A DNA stretch of 64,000 nucleotides from assembly GCA_025054935.1 (NCBI GenBank), contig JANWZD010000003.1, forward strand, positions 124,001-188,000, given 5' to 3'. The notes below the pieces were generated by a model that did no database searches, was not told the DNA's origin, and saw only the letters and a program-made list of their open reading frames with translations. This DNA is from Dehalococcoidia bacterium. Its GTDB lineage: Bacteria; Chloroflexota; Dehalococcoidia; SpSt-223. This document shows positions 25,728 to 35,243 of the stretch, in pieces. The number at the start of each line of letters is the position of its first letter. Within the stretch, counting starts at the first letter, position 1. A program made the translations under genes and the position numbers.

Positions 25728-26300
25728 ATTAATCGAGAACTGCGAATCAATGAGCGGATACGTGCTCGCGAGGTCCGGCTCATTGGCGAAAACGGCGAAC
25801 AGCTCGGGATCTACCCGCTGCTGCAGGCCCTCCAGTATGCTCGAGATCGCGGCCTCGACCTCGTCGAGGTCGCTCCGACAGCGGTTCCCCCCGTCTGTCG
25901 GTTGATGGAATACACGAAGTGGAAGTTCGAGCAGTCGAAGAAAGAGCGGGAGGCCCGGAAACATCAGAAGCAGGTCCTCGTCAAAGAGATTCGTTTCCGG
26001 CCGAAAATCAGCGAGCATGATGTCGATTTCAAGGTGAAGCAGATCCTGCGGTTCCTCAGCGAAGGGGACAAGGTCAAAGTGAATGTGCTGTTCCGCGGGC
26101 GTGAAGCGGCGCATCCGCAGATCGCGAAGCAGCTTCTCGACAGTGTGCTGGCAAAAGTGAAGCCGTATGCGGCCGTCGAAAAGCCTCCCGTCTTTGAAGG
26201 GCGCTCGATGTCAATGACCTTGGCGCCAACTTCTCAAGCGGCACAAGCGGTCGCGCCGCGCGTTCCTGCCCGCGACCCCCGCGAACCGGCCAAGAGTTAA
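25728..26300 (+). CDS. infC: Translation initiation factor IF-3 with AUU start codon
   Basis: A 190-aa IF-3 (N-domain with INERIRAREVRLIGENGEQLG; C-domain with KEIRFRPKISEHDVDFK). It binds the 30S subunit and rejects non-canonical initiation. The conserved N-terminus INRELRINERIR begins at ATT 25728, with GAGAGGTGG 8-15 nt upstream. No in-frame ATG, GTG or TTG lies between the far-upstream GTG at 25623 and this codon. In Escherichia coli infC uses AUU for autoregulation, so IF-3 probably limits its own synthesis here too. The C-terminus carries an extra Ala/Pro-rich tail. First gene of the classic infC-rpmI-rplT operon. Confidence 0.93.
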   Translation: MNRELRINERIRAREVRLIGENGEQLGIYPLLQALQYARDRGLDLVEVAPTAVPPVCRLMEYTKWKFEQSKKEREARKHQKQVLVKEIRFRPKISEHDVDFKVKQILRFLSEGDKVKVNVLFRGREAAHPQIAKQLLDSVLAKVKPYAAVEKPPVFEGRSMSMTLAPTSQAAQAVAPRVPARDPREPAKS

Positions 26301-26358
26301 CTCGCCCCTCTCGGGCACCACGAACGTGAAACCGGCGCCGTGCGCTAGGGAGAACGTC

Positions 26359-26556
26359 ATGCCAAAGATGAAGACCCATAAGGGTGCCGCCCGTCGCTTC
26401 AAGATCACGGGCTCGGGCAAGATCCTGCGCGTCCATGGCGGCAAGAGCCACCTGCGTCGAAAAAAGGCCGCCCGGGTCAAGGCACTGTTCGACAAAATGA
26501 TCCCGACGTCGCCAGCGGACGCAAAGCGAATCCGAAAGCTCCTGCCGTACGCATGA
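26359..26556 (+). CDS. rpmI: 50S ribosomal protein L35 (bL35)
   Basis: A 65-aa, highly basic protein with the family signature [20 protein letters not shown] and KSHLRRKK. Start ATG 26359 follows TAGGGAGAACGTC; an upstream in-frame reading would add a non-family leader. It lies 58 bp after infC and 13 bp before rplT, the standard order. The 58-bp spacer is GC-rich and no clear L20-binding pseudoknot could be recognised by eye. Confidence 0.96.
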   Translation: MPKMKTHKGAARRFKITGSGKILRVHGGKSHLRRKKAARVKALFDKMIPTSPADAKRIRKLLPYA

Positions 26557-26569
26557 GAGGAGTGCCGTC

Positions 26570-26923
26570 ATGACCCGAGTGAAACGTGGCGTCACCGCTC
26601 GGCGGCGCCACAAGAAGGTCATCTCCCAGACCGCCGGCCATCGAGGCGGCCGCCATAAGCTCTTCCGCCAAGCAAATGAGTCGCTCATCCATGCTCTCGC
26701 CTATGCCTACCGCGACCGCCGAGCGCGGAAGCGCGATTTTCGCCGCTTGTGGATCCTGCGGATCAACGCGGCCGCGCGGCTTCATGGCCTCAGCTACAGC
26801 CAATTCATCGCCGCCCTGAAACGGGCCCAGATCGCGATCGATCGCAAGATGCTGGCGGACCTCGCCGTCTCTGACCCCTCGGCGTTCAGCGCTATCGTCA
26901 AGACTGCGCTCGCGTCAGCGTAG
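26570..26923 (+). CDS. rplT: 50S ribosomal protein L20 (bL20)
   Basis: A 117-aa basic protein with the L20 hallmarks [45 protein letters not shown] and [13 protein letters not shown]. It binds 23S rRNA early in 50S assembly and in many bacteria represses its own operon. Normal length; ATG after GAGAGGAGTGCCGTC. The next gene, an rRNA-methyltransferase homologue, starts 17 bp downstream. Confidence 0.97.
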   Translation: MTRVKRGVTARRRHKKVISQTAGHRGGRHKLFRQANESLIHALAYAYRDRRARKRDFRRLWILRINAAARLHGLSYSQFIAALKRAQIAIDRKMLADLAVSDPSAFSAIVKTALASA

Positions 26924-26939
26924 CGCTCAGGAGATCCTC

Positions 26940-28556
26940 ATGCCGCGCGCCAAACGGACCGCCGCTGACGAACCAGTGAGCCTCCCAGTGGAGGCGCCTT
27001 CGGCTCTTAACGGCGCCGCGTCTGCTGTGGTGACGGAGCCACCCGAGGGCGCGCCGCCGCTGCCTGCCGAGGAGGACGCCCCGGCCGTCTTCGCGGCCGA
27101 GGAAGTCGGCGCGGCGGCGCCAGCACCCGCTCCCCAGAAGCGCTCGCGATCACGACGCGCCGCTCCAGAGATGCCGGCGGCCCCCGAAGCCGCTCCTGCC
27201 GCTGAAGCGCCCGTCTCGGAGGTCGCGCCAAAATCGCGCTCGCGGAAACGCCGCGCTGAGGCTGCGGAGACCGCTGCGCCTCCGCCTCGTGAGGAGAGTG
27301 CCGCGCCGACAGACGTGCCGCCGCTCAGTGCCGTGGGCGACCTCGCGGCGGCACCCGAGCGCATCGACACCGCGCCGCCGGCGCCCGACCTAGGAGCCGC
27401 CGCTGCAGAGCGAAGCGCGCGCCCTGTTGCCCGCCCGTCTGAGAAGGAGCCGATCGCAAGCCTCGAGAACGAGCGCGTCCGGATGGTGCGCAGTCTTCAC
27501 GAGAAGCGCCACCGCGATGAGCTCGGCGCGTTCCTCATCGAGGGAGTGCGGCTCGTTGAAGAGGCGCTCAGCGCCGGCGCCGACATCCCGCTCGTGCTCT
27601 ACGACCCGGAGGCAGTTTCCCGGAACAGCCGCGCTCGCCAGTTGATCGACGCCCTCGGCGACGTGGCGATCCCGGTCACCGACCGGGTCTTGCGCAGTGT
27701 CGCCGACACCCAAACCCCGCAAGGCATCGTGGGCATGGTCCGCGTGCCGGAGCCGGCCGAAGCTGCGCCAACTGGCCGCCTCGTGCTTGTCCTCGACGCC
27801 GTCCAAGACCCCGGCAATGTCGGAACGATCTTGCGCGCCGCCGTTGCCAGCGGGGTCAATGCGGTGATTATCGGCCCCGACTGCGCCGATGTCTACAGCC
27901 CCAAGGTCGTGCGCGCAGCGATGGGCGCCCACTTCCATCTCGATCTCTTCACCGGGCTCGATTGGCCGCAGATCGATCGGATGACGGCCGGCCGGCAACG
28001 GCTCGTCGGTGCGCCGGTCGGCGGACGGGTCTACTATCAAGTTGATTGGACGCGCCCAACAGCGCTGATCATCTCCAACGAAGCCGCGGGGCCGAGCCTT
28101 GGCGCGTTGCGGCTCGCCGGCGGACCCGGCAACGGAAAAGTGTCGATCCCGATTGTCGGCGCAGCCGACTCGCTCAATGCTGCCGTTGCGGCAGGGGTCC
28201 TCTTGTTCGAGGCGTCACGCCAAGTGAGCGAGCGGCGCGGTCAGCAGGAGCGCGGCGCGCGGCACGATCGCGGCCAGCGGCCGAACCTCGGCCGCAATAC
28301 CCCGTTCCGCGACGGCCCGCCCCAGCGCGATGGCGGGTGGCGTCCCGGCTTCGATCGGCACAGCGGCGGCCGGCCGTTCGGCGGAGGCCAAGGCAGCCGA
28401 CCCTATCCCGCTGGCGGGGCACCGCGCCGACCAAGCGATTTTGACGACGAGCCGCCGTTCCGCGGCGGGCCGCCGCGCGGAGGACGGCCGGGCGGAGGCG
28501 GGCGCCCTTCGAATCCTCGGCCGCCCTATCGAGGCGGCGGCGGGCGCGACCGCTAG
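26940..28556 (+). CDS. TrmH/SpoU-family RNA 2'-O-methyltransferase with disordered head and RG-rich tail
   Basis: A 538-aa protein whose SPOUT core occupies about residues 165-430. It has an L30e-like RNA-binding part (LENERVRMVRSLHEKRHRD, FLIEGVRLVEEAL) and then the trefoil-knot domain with VLDAVQDPGNVGTILRAA, ISNEAAGPS and ADSLNAAVAAGVLLFEASR. The reaction is SAM-dependent 2'-O-methylation of rRNA or tRNA. Residues 1-165 are Ala/Pro/Glu-rich with RSRRAAP- and KSRSRKRR-type basic patches. Residues 430-538 are Arg/Gly/Pro-rich with GGRPGGGGRP-like runs. Family members are usually about 250-280 aa. It is 17 bp after rplT and probably co-transcribed. Confidence 0.9.
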   Translation: MPRAKRTAADEPVSLPVEAPSALNGAASAVVTEPPEGAPPLPAEEDAPAVFAAEEVGAAAPAPAPQKRSRSRRAAPEMPAAPEAAPAAEAPVSEVAPKSRSRKRRAEAAETAAPPPREESAAPTDVPPLSAVGDLAAAPERIDTAPPAPDLGAAAAERSARPVARPSEKEPIASLENERVRMVRSLHEKRHRDELGAFLIEGVRLVEEALSAGADIPLVLYDPEAVSRNSRARQLIDALGDVAIPVTDRVLRSVADTQTPQGIVGMVRVPEPAEAAPTGRLVLVLDAVQDPGNVGTILRAAVASGVNAVIIGPDCADVYSPKVVRAAMGAHFHLDLFTGLDWPQIDRMTAGRQRLVGAPVGGRVYYQVDWTRPTALIISNEAAGPSLGALRLAGGPGNGKVSIPIVGAADSLNAAVAAGVLLFEASRQVSERRGQQERGARHDRGQRPNLGRNTPFRDGPPQRDGGWRPGFDRHSGGRPFGGGQGSRPYPAGGAPRRPSDFDDEPPFRGGPPRGGRPGGGGRPSNPRPPYRGGGGRDR

Positions 28557-28710
28557 GCGCGCCGCAACAGATGTGGCGACCTTCCTCCTCCGCGATCGAC
28601 CAGTGGTCCTATTCGCCGCAGGGATACGTGTGCTCTCGCGCGCCTGAGCGCTCACATCCACATGCCATTGCTGCCCTCACGAGGGCGGCTGCCAGACGGG
28701 TGAGCGAGTG

Positions 28711-29835
28711 ATGACTGAGCGAGCAGACGAGCTGATGGGAGAGGCGCTCCGGCTCGCTCGGCGCGCTCGCGGTCGCAGCAGTCCCAACCCGCCAGTCGGC
28801 GCCGTCGTTGTCCGCGACGGGACGATCGTAGGGCGCGGCTGGACCCAGCCTGCCGGCTCAGCTCACGCTGAGGTTATTGCTCTTCGCGAGGCGGGGGAAC
28901 GCGCTCGGGGGGCCACCCTCTTTGTCACGCTCGAACCGTGCTGTCATCACGGGCGCACGCCTCCCTGCACCGACGCGATCGTGGCGGCGGGGATCGCCGC
29001 GGTCGAAGCGAGCATCCTCGATCCGAACCCGCGGGTTTCCGGCCAGGGAGTGGCGACCCTGCGCGCGGCCGGGGTCGAGGTGCGGCTCGGTCGGCGCGCC
29101 GCCGAGGCGCGCGAGGAGATCCGCGGGTTTCGCGTCTGGATCCGCACAGGCCGTCCTTTCGTCGCGGCGAAGTTCGCGGCCAGCCTCGACGGCAAGATCG
29201 CTGCTCGTCCCGGTCGACACGAGTGGATTAGCAGCGAAGCGTCCCGCGCCCATGCGCACAACGTGCGCGCCATGCTCGATGCGATCGTCATCGGCATCGG
29301 CACCGCCCTTGCCGACGACCCGCAGCTGACCGCGCGGCCCGGCGGTCGCTTTCCCGACGATGGGCATCAGCCGCTGCGCGTCGTTGTCGACAGTCACCTG
29401 CGCCTTCCTCCCACGGCTGCCCTGCTGCGGCAGCCCGGCGCGACGGTCGTTGCCCACCGTGCCGATGCTCCCCCGGAGCGGGCCGCGGCCTTGCGTGCAG
29501 CGGGCGCCGAACTGCTGGCGCTTCCCGACTGGCAGGGCAAAGTCGATCTCCGCGCCCTCATCGACGAACTGGGACGGCGGGGGATGCTGGAAGTGCTTCT
29601 CGAAGGGGGCGGCGCCCTGCTTGGTTCGGCCTACGAACTCGGTCTCGTCGATTTCCAGTATGCCTATCTCGCGCCCGTCATTCTCGGCGGGGTTGATGCT
29701 GTACCGGCGGTTGGCGGACGCGGCGTGGAAAGCGTCGGAGCGGGGTGGCGGCTCGTCAACCCGACAGTCGAGCGGCTTGGGAGTGATATCCTAGTGTCAG
29801 GCTGGATCGCCGGGCGGGAGACTGCCGATGTTTAG
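28711..29835 (+). CDS. ribD: Bifunctional riboflavin deaminase/reductase
   Basis: A 374-aa RibD. The N-terminal cytidine-deaminase-like domain has H52-A-E54 and EPCCHHGRTPPC (zinc cysteines). The C-terminal reductase domain has KFAASLDGKIA and LLEGGGALLGSA. It converts the first pyrimidine intermediate of riboflavin synthesis by deamination and NADPH reduction. Start ATG 28711; a GTG immediately before it is possible. The 154-bp gap upstream was inspected for an FMN riboswitch (AGGG...GAAAUUC and CACCGGCGG motifs); none was seen. Its stop overlaps the ribE start by 8 bp, opening a ribD-E-BA-H operon. Confidence 0.95.
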   Translation: MTERADELMGEALRLARRARGRSSPNPPVGAVVVRDGTIVGRGWTQPAGSAHAEVIALREAGERARGATLFVTLEPCCHHGRTPPCTDAIVAAGIAAVEASILDPNPRVSGQGVATLRAAGVEVRLGRRAAEAREEIRGFRVWIRTGRPFVAAKFAASLDGKIAARPGRHEWISSEASRAHAHNVRAMLDAIVIGIGTALADDPQLTARPGGRFPDDGHQPLRVVVDSHLRLPPTAALLRQPGATVVAHRADAPPERAAALRAAGAELLALPDWQGKVDLRALIDELGRRGMLEVLLEGGGALLGSAYELGLVDFQYAYLAPVILGGVDAVPAVGGRGVESVGAGWRLVNPTVERLGSDILVSGWIAGRETADV

Positions 29836-30436
29836 CGGGATCGTCGAAGAGCTTGGTACCGTCAGGGCGCGGACGGAGGATTCCCTCGTCATCCGTGCCA
29901 GCACAGTCCTCGAGGACATGCGGGTCGGCGACAGTATTGCCGTCAACGGCGCTTGTCTCACTGTCGTCGCCTTCGGCGCGGACTGGTTTCGTGTCGAGGT
30001 CGTGCCGGAAACCTGGGGACGAACCAACCTCGGCGACTGCTCGGTTGGCGACCCGGTCAACCTTGAGCGGTCGCTGCGCGCCGATGGCCGGATCGGCGGA
30101 CACTTCGTCCAAGGCCATGTCGATGGCACTGCCGCGCTTGAAGCGCTGACCCCCCGCGGGAACGAGGTAGTAGCGCGTTTCGGTGTGGCGCCCGCCATTT
30201 CGCGCTATATTGTCAATAAAGGGTTTATCGCCTTAGATGGCGTGTCGCTTACGGTCGTTGAAACAGGCGCCGACTGGTTTACAATCGCGCTCATCCCGCA
30301 CACGCGGGCAGTCACGACGCTCGGCGTTCGTCGGCCCGGCGACCGGGTGAATGTCGAGGTTGATATCGTCGGCAAGTACGTCGAGCGGTTCGTTGCAGAG
30401 CGCATCGGCAGCTTGCCGTCTGCGGCCGGTGTCTAG
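29828..30436 (+). CDS. ribE: Riboflavin synthase alpha chain
   Basis: A 202-aa protein with the paired lumazine-binding repeats of riboflavin synthase: MFSGIVEELGTV at the start, GACLTVV and GHFVQGHVDG in repeat 1, and GVSLTVV plus IPHTRAVTTLG in repeat 2. It dismutates two 6,7-dimethyl-8-ribityllumazine molecules into riboflavin plus the pyrimidine. ATG lies inside the end of ribD (8-bp overlap). A GTG-started ribBA follows after 19 bp with GGAGGGGAGC before it. Confidence 0.95.
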   Translation: MFSGIVEELGTVRARTEDSLVIRASTVLEDMRVGDSIAVNGACLTVVAFGADWFRVEVVPETWGRTNLGDCSVGDPVNLERSLRADGRIGGHFVQGHVDGTAALEALTPRGNEVVARFGVAPAISRYIVNKGFIALDGVSLTVVETGADWFTIALIPHTRAVTTLGVRRPGDRVNVEVDIVGKYVERFVAERIGSLPSAAGV

Positions 30437-30455
30437 AGTCGGAGGGGAGCGCAGC

Positions 30456-31655
<1,200 letters not shown>

Positions 31656-31664
31656 GAGGCCAGC

Positions 31665-32147
31665 GTGGGCGCAGTCTTCTCTGGCGGTCCCGATGGCGCT
31701 GGCCTGCGGATCGCGATCGCGGTCGCGCGCTACAACGAGTTGGTGACGAAAGCGCTGCTCGCCGGGGCGCGCGAGGGCTTGGAACGTCACGGCGTCAACC
31801 CCGACGACATCGACATTGCGTGGGTGCCCGGCTCATTTGAGCTCCCCCTCGCTGCCGACCGGCTCGCGCGTACTGAGCGCTACGACGCGGTGATCTGTCT
31901 CGGCGCCGTCATCCGCGGCGAAACCGCCCATTTCGACTACGTGGCGGGCGGCGCCGCCACGGGCATCGGTCGGGTGGCGCTCGACAGCGGCCGGCCGATT
32001 ATCTTCGGCGTGCTGACGGTCGACACGCTCGACCAAGCGCTCGCCCGCGCCGGCGGTCATGTCGGCAACAAAGGCTATGAGGCTGCGCTTGCCGCGATCG
32101 AGATGGTCAACGTGCTGCGGGCGATCGACGCCGAAGCGGCGCGTTAG
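31665..32147 (+). CDS. ribH: 6,7-dimethyl-8-ribityllumazine synthase
   Basis: A 160-aa lumazine synthase that condenses the products of RibD and RibB. The family motifs are VARYNELVTKALLAGA, VPGSFELPLAADRLA, GAVIRGETAHFDYV and FGVLTVDTLDQALARAGG. In most bacteria it assembles as a pentamer or a 60-mer shell. GTG start after AGGAGGCCAGC, 9 bp after ribBA. Its last 4 bp overlap the convergent MFS transporter stop. Confidence 0.95.
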   Translation: MGAVFSGGPDGAGLRIAIAVARYNELVTKALLAGAREGLERHGVNPDDIDIAWVPGSFELPLAADRLARTERYDAVICLGAVIRGETAHFDYVAGGAATGIGRVALDSGRPIIFGVLTVDTLDQALARAGGHVGNKGYEAALAAIEMVNVLRAIDAEAAR

Positions 32148-33445
32148 CGCGGCCGCCGGTCTTCCAGGACGGCGCCGGCGACGAGCGCGCCGACCAGGGG
32201 AACGCTGGCCGCAGCATACCAGCCGGCGGTGATGCCGAAGGCCGGAACGATGGCGGCGAGAACGAACGAGCCCGCCGAGACGCCGATGTCGAACCCCATC
32301 GACGAGGTGCTCAGCGCGGCGCCGCGCTCGTGGGCGGGCGCCTGGTCGGCCGTCCAAGCAGCGATGCCGTTCCGTGCCCCTGCTTGAGAGAAGCCGGAGA
32401 GCACGCCGGCGAGGAGGAGGACGGCGGCATTCGGCGCAACCGCGAGCAGTCCCATCCCTGCGCTCGCGCCGATCATTCCCGCCGTAACGACCGGCCGTCG
32501 GCCAAGCCGGTCGGCGAGGCGCCCGAGGGTCAGGCCGGCAGCGAGCGCCCCGAGCGCTTGGCACGTGAAATAGAGCCCGACGTTGCTCAGCCCTTTGCTT
32601 GGAGCGGAGAACGGCAGGTACGTGAGGACGCTGGCGAACGGCACGGTCAGCCCAACCATCAGCAGCATCGGCGCCAGCGCCTTGCGGTAGACTAGGCGGT
32701 GCCAGCGAAGCGGCTGCCACCCGCCGTGTCGCGGCGGCGCTGGCGCGAGGAGAGTCAGGAGCGCTCCGACGGCGGCGGTCAGCAGCAGGAACAGAAAGAG
32801 CGCCGCGAAGTTGTAGCCGCCGAACGCTGCGAGGTCGGGCCACCAGAAGGCGAGCGACGACATAGGATTGGGCGCCGACCAGAGCAGGATCGCGAAGCCG
32901 AGCGTCGGGCCGATCGAGGTGGCGGTCGTCTGGACCGCGTTCAAGTAGCCAAGAAACTCAGCGCGACGGCGCCCCGGCGCGATGTCCGAGACGTAGGTGG
33001 TGACGGCAGCGTTCATCACGCCGACGTTCATTCCTTGCACGGCGCGGAAGAGCCCGAGCTGGAACAGCTGGGCAGCAAAGCCGTAGCCTGCGGCGACGCC
33101 GGCGACAGAGAGCAGGGCGGTCGCCATCATCTGGCGGCGCCCCCACGCATCGATCAGCCAGCCAGTGAGAGGACGGAACGCGATCGAGACGATGCCGATC
33201 ATGCCAATGATGAGGGCGATGTCGGCGTCGCTTGCCCCGCGCAGCGAGAGATAGATCGGCAGGGTTGGGAAGGTCGCGGTGTGGACGAGCATGAAGCAGC
33301 CGGCGCCGCCCGCTGCCAAAGCGATGGCGCGCGCGACCTCGCGGCCGCTCCGCTCCGGCGGCGTCGTTGGCGTCGCGATGCGGCCGGAGGCGACGTCGGC
33401 AGTCGCCGCGCTGGGCGAGGGGTGCTCGTCGGTCATCGGACGCAT
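32144..33445 (-). CDS. MFS transporter
   Basis: A 433-aa polytopic protein with about 12 hydrophobic segments. It has the MFS loop-2/3 signature FRPLTGWLIDAWGRRQMM and its second-half counterpart GRLADRLGRRPVV. Substrate unknown; by shape it resembles drug- or sugar-efflux types. The first 45 residues are a polar, probably cytoplasmic tail. ATG at 33445 or 33436 are both possible. It converges on ribH with a 4-bp overlap and is divergent from the nuclease fusion, with only 17 bp between the starts. Confidence 0.85.
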   Translation of the reverse strand: MRPMTDEHPSPSAATADVASGRIATPTTPPERSGREVARAIALAAGGAGCFMLVHTATFPTLPIYLSLRGASDADIALIIGMIGIVSIAFRPLTGWLIDAWGRRQMMATALLSVAGVAAGYGFAAQLFQLGLFRAVQGMNVGVMNAAVTTYVSDIAPGRRRAEFLGYLNAVQTTATSIGPTLGFAILLWSAPNPMSSLAFWWPDLAAFGGYNFAALFLFLLLTAAVGALLTLLAPAPPRHGGWQPLRWHRLVYRKALAPMLLMVGLTVPFASVLTYLPFSAPSKGLSNVGLYFTCQALGALAAGLTLGRLADRLGRRPVVTAGMIGASAGMGLLAVAPNAAVLLLAGVLSGFSQAGARNGIAAWTADQAPAHERGAALSTSSMGFDIGVSAGSFVLAAIVPAFGITAGWYAAASVPLVGALVAGAVLEDRRPR

Positions 33446-33462
33446 CCTACAATCTTCCCGTC

Positions 33463-35184
33463 ATGGATGCGATCCGAGACCGGGCTGAACAGCTGCTGCG
33501 CTCCGCTGGGGGGTGGCTCTCCGACGATGCCTTAACGCGCGCCCTCTTCGGCGGCAGCGGGCCGGCATGGCAGCAACTGCTCCTGCGCGTGCTCGACGCG
33601 CCGCGATTTGTTCGGACGCCTCTTCCCGATGCCGGCTGGCGGCTCGGGGAAGGAGCGGCCGACGAGGGCACGGTCGCGGTCGCGATCGAGACGACCGGCC
33701 AGGATCCGGCACGGGCGGCGCTCGTGCAGATCGCGGCGTGCCGGATCGTCGATGGGCAGCCGGGACCCTGCTTCCATGCGCTCGTTCTGCCGCCGCGCCG
33801 GCTTCCGGACTGGCTCGCCGGGCGGCTCGGCGTTGACCCGACAGCTGTCGACGACGCGCTGCCGCTCGGCGTGGCGCTCGAACGTCTCGCCGAGTTTGTC
33901 GGCGGCGCCGCCCTTGTCGCCTGGGATGCCGGCTGGACCCTGCGCTTTCTGAACGCGCAGTGCCAAGCAGCAGGGCGTCCGCTCTTCACCAATCGCGCGC
34001 ATGACCTGCTCCTCGCTGCCGCTGCGCTGACGGGCGAGGAGAAGCCGGCGCTCGCCCGCGTCGCGGCACGGCTTGGCATTCCTCTCGGACGCCGGCATCG
34101 CGGGGCCGCCGACGCTGTGCTGGTCGCCCAGCTTGCCTTGCGGCTCGCGGCAGTCGCGCCGCGCCGCAGCCCTGACCGGCTGCTGGAGATGGCCCGCGCG
34201 ATGCCGGACGCTCCTGGCGTCTACTGCTTCCGAGGTGGCGGCGGCGAGCTCTTATACGTGGGGAAGGCGAAGCGGCTTCGCCGCCGCGTGCTCTCGTATC
34301 TGACGCAGCCGGTCGACCGGGAGCGGGATCTCAGCGGGCTTCGCCTCCTGACCGCCGCAATCGAGTGGGAAGCGATGCCCGACGACCTCGCCGCCGCTCT
34401 GCGTGAGATGGAGCTGATCGCGGCAGCTCGGCCGCGCTTCAACACCCAGCGCCGCGTTGTGCCGGGCCGGGTGTGGGTCGAGGCGGCGCTCCACGAGCCG
34501 TTCCCGCGGCTGCGGCGCGTTGCCGAGCCGGGCCCCGCCCGCTTCGGCCCCTACCCCAGCGCGGCGCACGCCGAGCGCGCGGCGCGGCTGGCGGCGAGCA
34601 TCTTTCGCTTACGGACCTGTGCGCGCAAGATCGGCGTCCCGCGCCGGACGAAGCCGCGCCCGCCCTGTCGGCTGCTGGAGCAGGGACGCTGCCTCGGCCC
34701 CTGCACCGGAACGGTTCCGGCGGATGCCTACGCTCGCCTCGTCACGGCGGCGGCGCAGTATCTTTCCGGAGAGGTCGGCGTGGCTCTTCGCGAACTGCAG
34801 GCACGTCTTGCTGCCGCAGCGGCGCGCGGCGACCGCGCCGAAAGCGACTGGCTGCGCGGCCTCTTCCGGATGCTGCTGGCTCGCTCGAATGGCGAGCGCC
34901 GCGACTGCTCTTCCCCTCCGGCGAATGTGGCGGTTCTCCTCCCCGCCGCCGCGCCGGAGCGCGCCTACGTTGTCGTTGACGGCATGCTCCGCTGGCACGG
35001 CCCGCTCGCCGCGCTCTCTGCGGAGGCGCTCGCCGACGTCCTACCAGATGAAGCGGCGCATCGCGGAGGGATCATCGTCCGCCGCTGGCTTGCAGCGCAC
35101 CGGGGAGAGGCGCTCCTCGCCGACCTCCCGCCCGCCGCCACGCCCGCGGCGATCGTGGAGCGAATCCGGTCGGTTCTTGCATAG
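33463..35184 (+). CDS. DEDD exonuclease-like / GIY-YIG (UvrC N-terminal-like) fusion protein
   Basis: A 573-aa protein. Residues about 68-235 follow the DnaQ-type fold, but the ExoI motif is VAIETTG where D-x-E is expected (first Asp is Ala). The ExoII motif WDAGWTLRFL lacks the usual Asp; HRGAADA of ExoIII remains. Residues about 246-345 are a UvrC-like GIY-YIG nuclease with GVYCF, LLYVGKAKRLRRRV, EMELI and RFN. A UvrC-like Cys-rich patch CRLLEQGRCLGPC follows. Fusions of this kind (DnaQ plus Cho/UvrC-like) are known in actinobacteria and are linked to nucleotide excision repair. ATG 33463 is close to the divergent MFS start. Confidence 0.82.
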   Translation: MDAIRDRAEQLLRSAGGWLSDDALTRALFGGSGPAWQQLLLRVLDAPRFVRTPLPDAGWRLGEGAADEGTVAVAIETTGQDPARAALVQIAACRIVDGQPGPCFHALVLPPRRLPDWLAGRLGVDPTAVDDALPLGVALERLAEFVGGAALVAWDAGWTLRFLNAQCQAAGRPLFTNRAHDLLLAAAALTGEEKPALARVAARLGIPLGRRHRGAADAVLVAQLALRLAAVAPRRSPDRLLEMARAMPDAPGVYCFRGGGGELLYVGKAKRLRRRVLSYLTQPVDRERDLSGLRLLTAAIEWEAMPDDLAAALREMELIAAARPRFNTQRRVVPGRVWVEAALHEPFPRLRRVAEPGPARFGPYPSAAHAERAARLAASIFRLRTCARKIGVPRRTKPRPPCRLLEQGRCLGPCTGTVPADAYARLVTAAAQYLSGEVGVALRELQARLAAAAARGDRAESDWLRGLFRMLLARSNGERRDCSSPPANVAVLLPAAAPERAYVVVDGMLRWHGPLAALSAEALADVLPDEAAHRGGIIVRRWLAAHRGEALLADLPPAATPAAIVERIRSVLA

Positions 35185-35243
35185 CGCCGGGTGCCCGAGG
35201 CGCGGTATCGTCCCGCGGACGCCTACTCTGGAGACGCTGAAAC

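Noticed and set aside
28557-28710. FMN riboswitch ahead of ribD
   Set aside because: None of the conserved RFN-element sequences could be found in the 154-bp gap.
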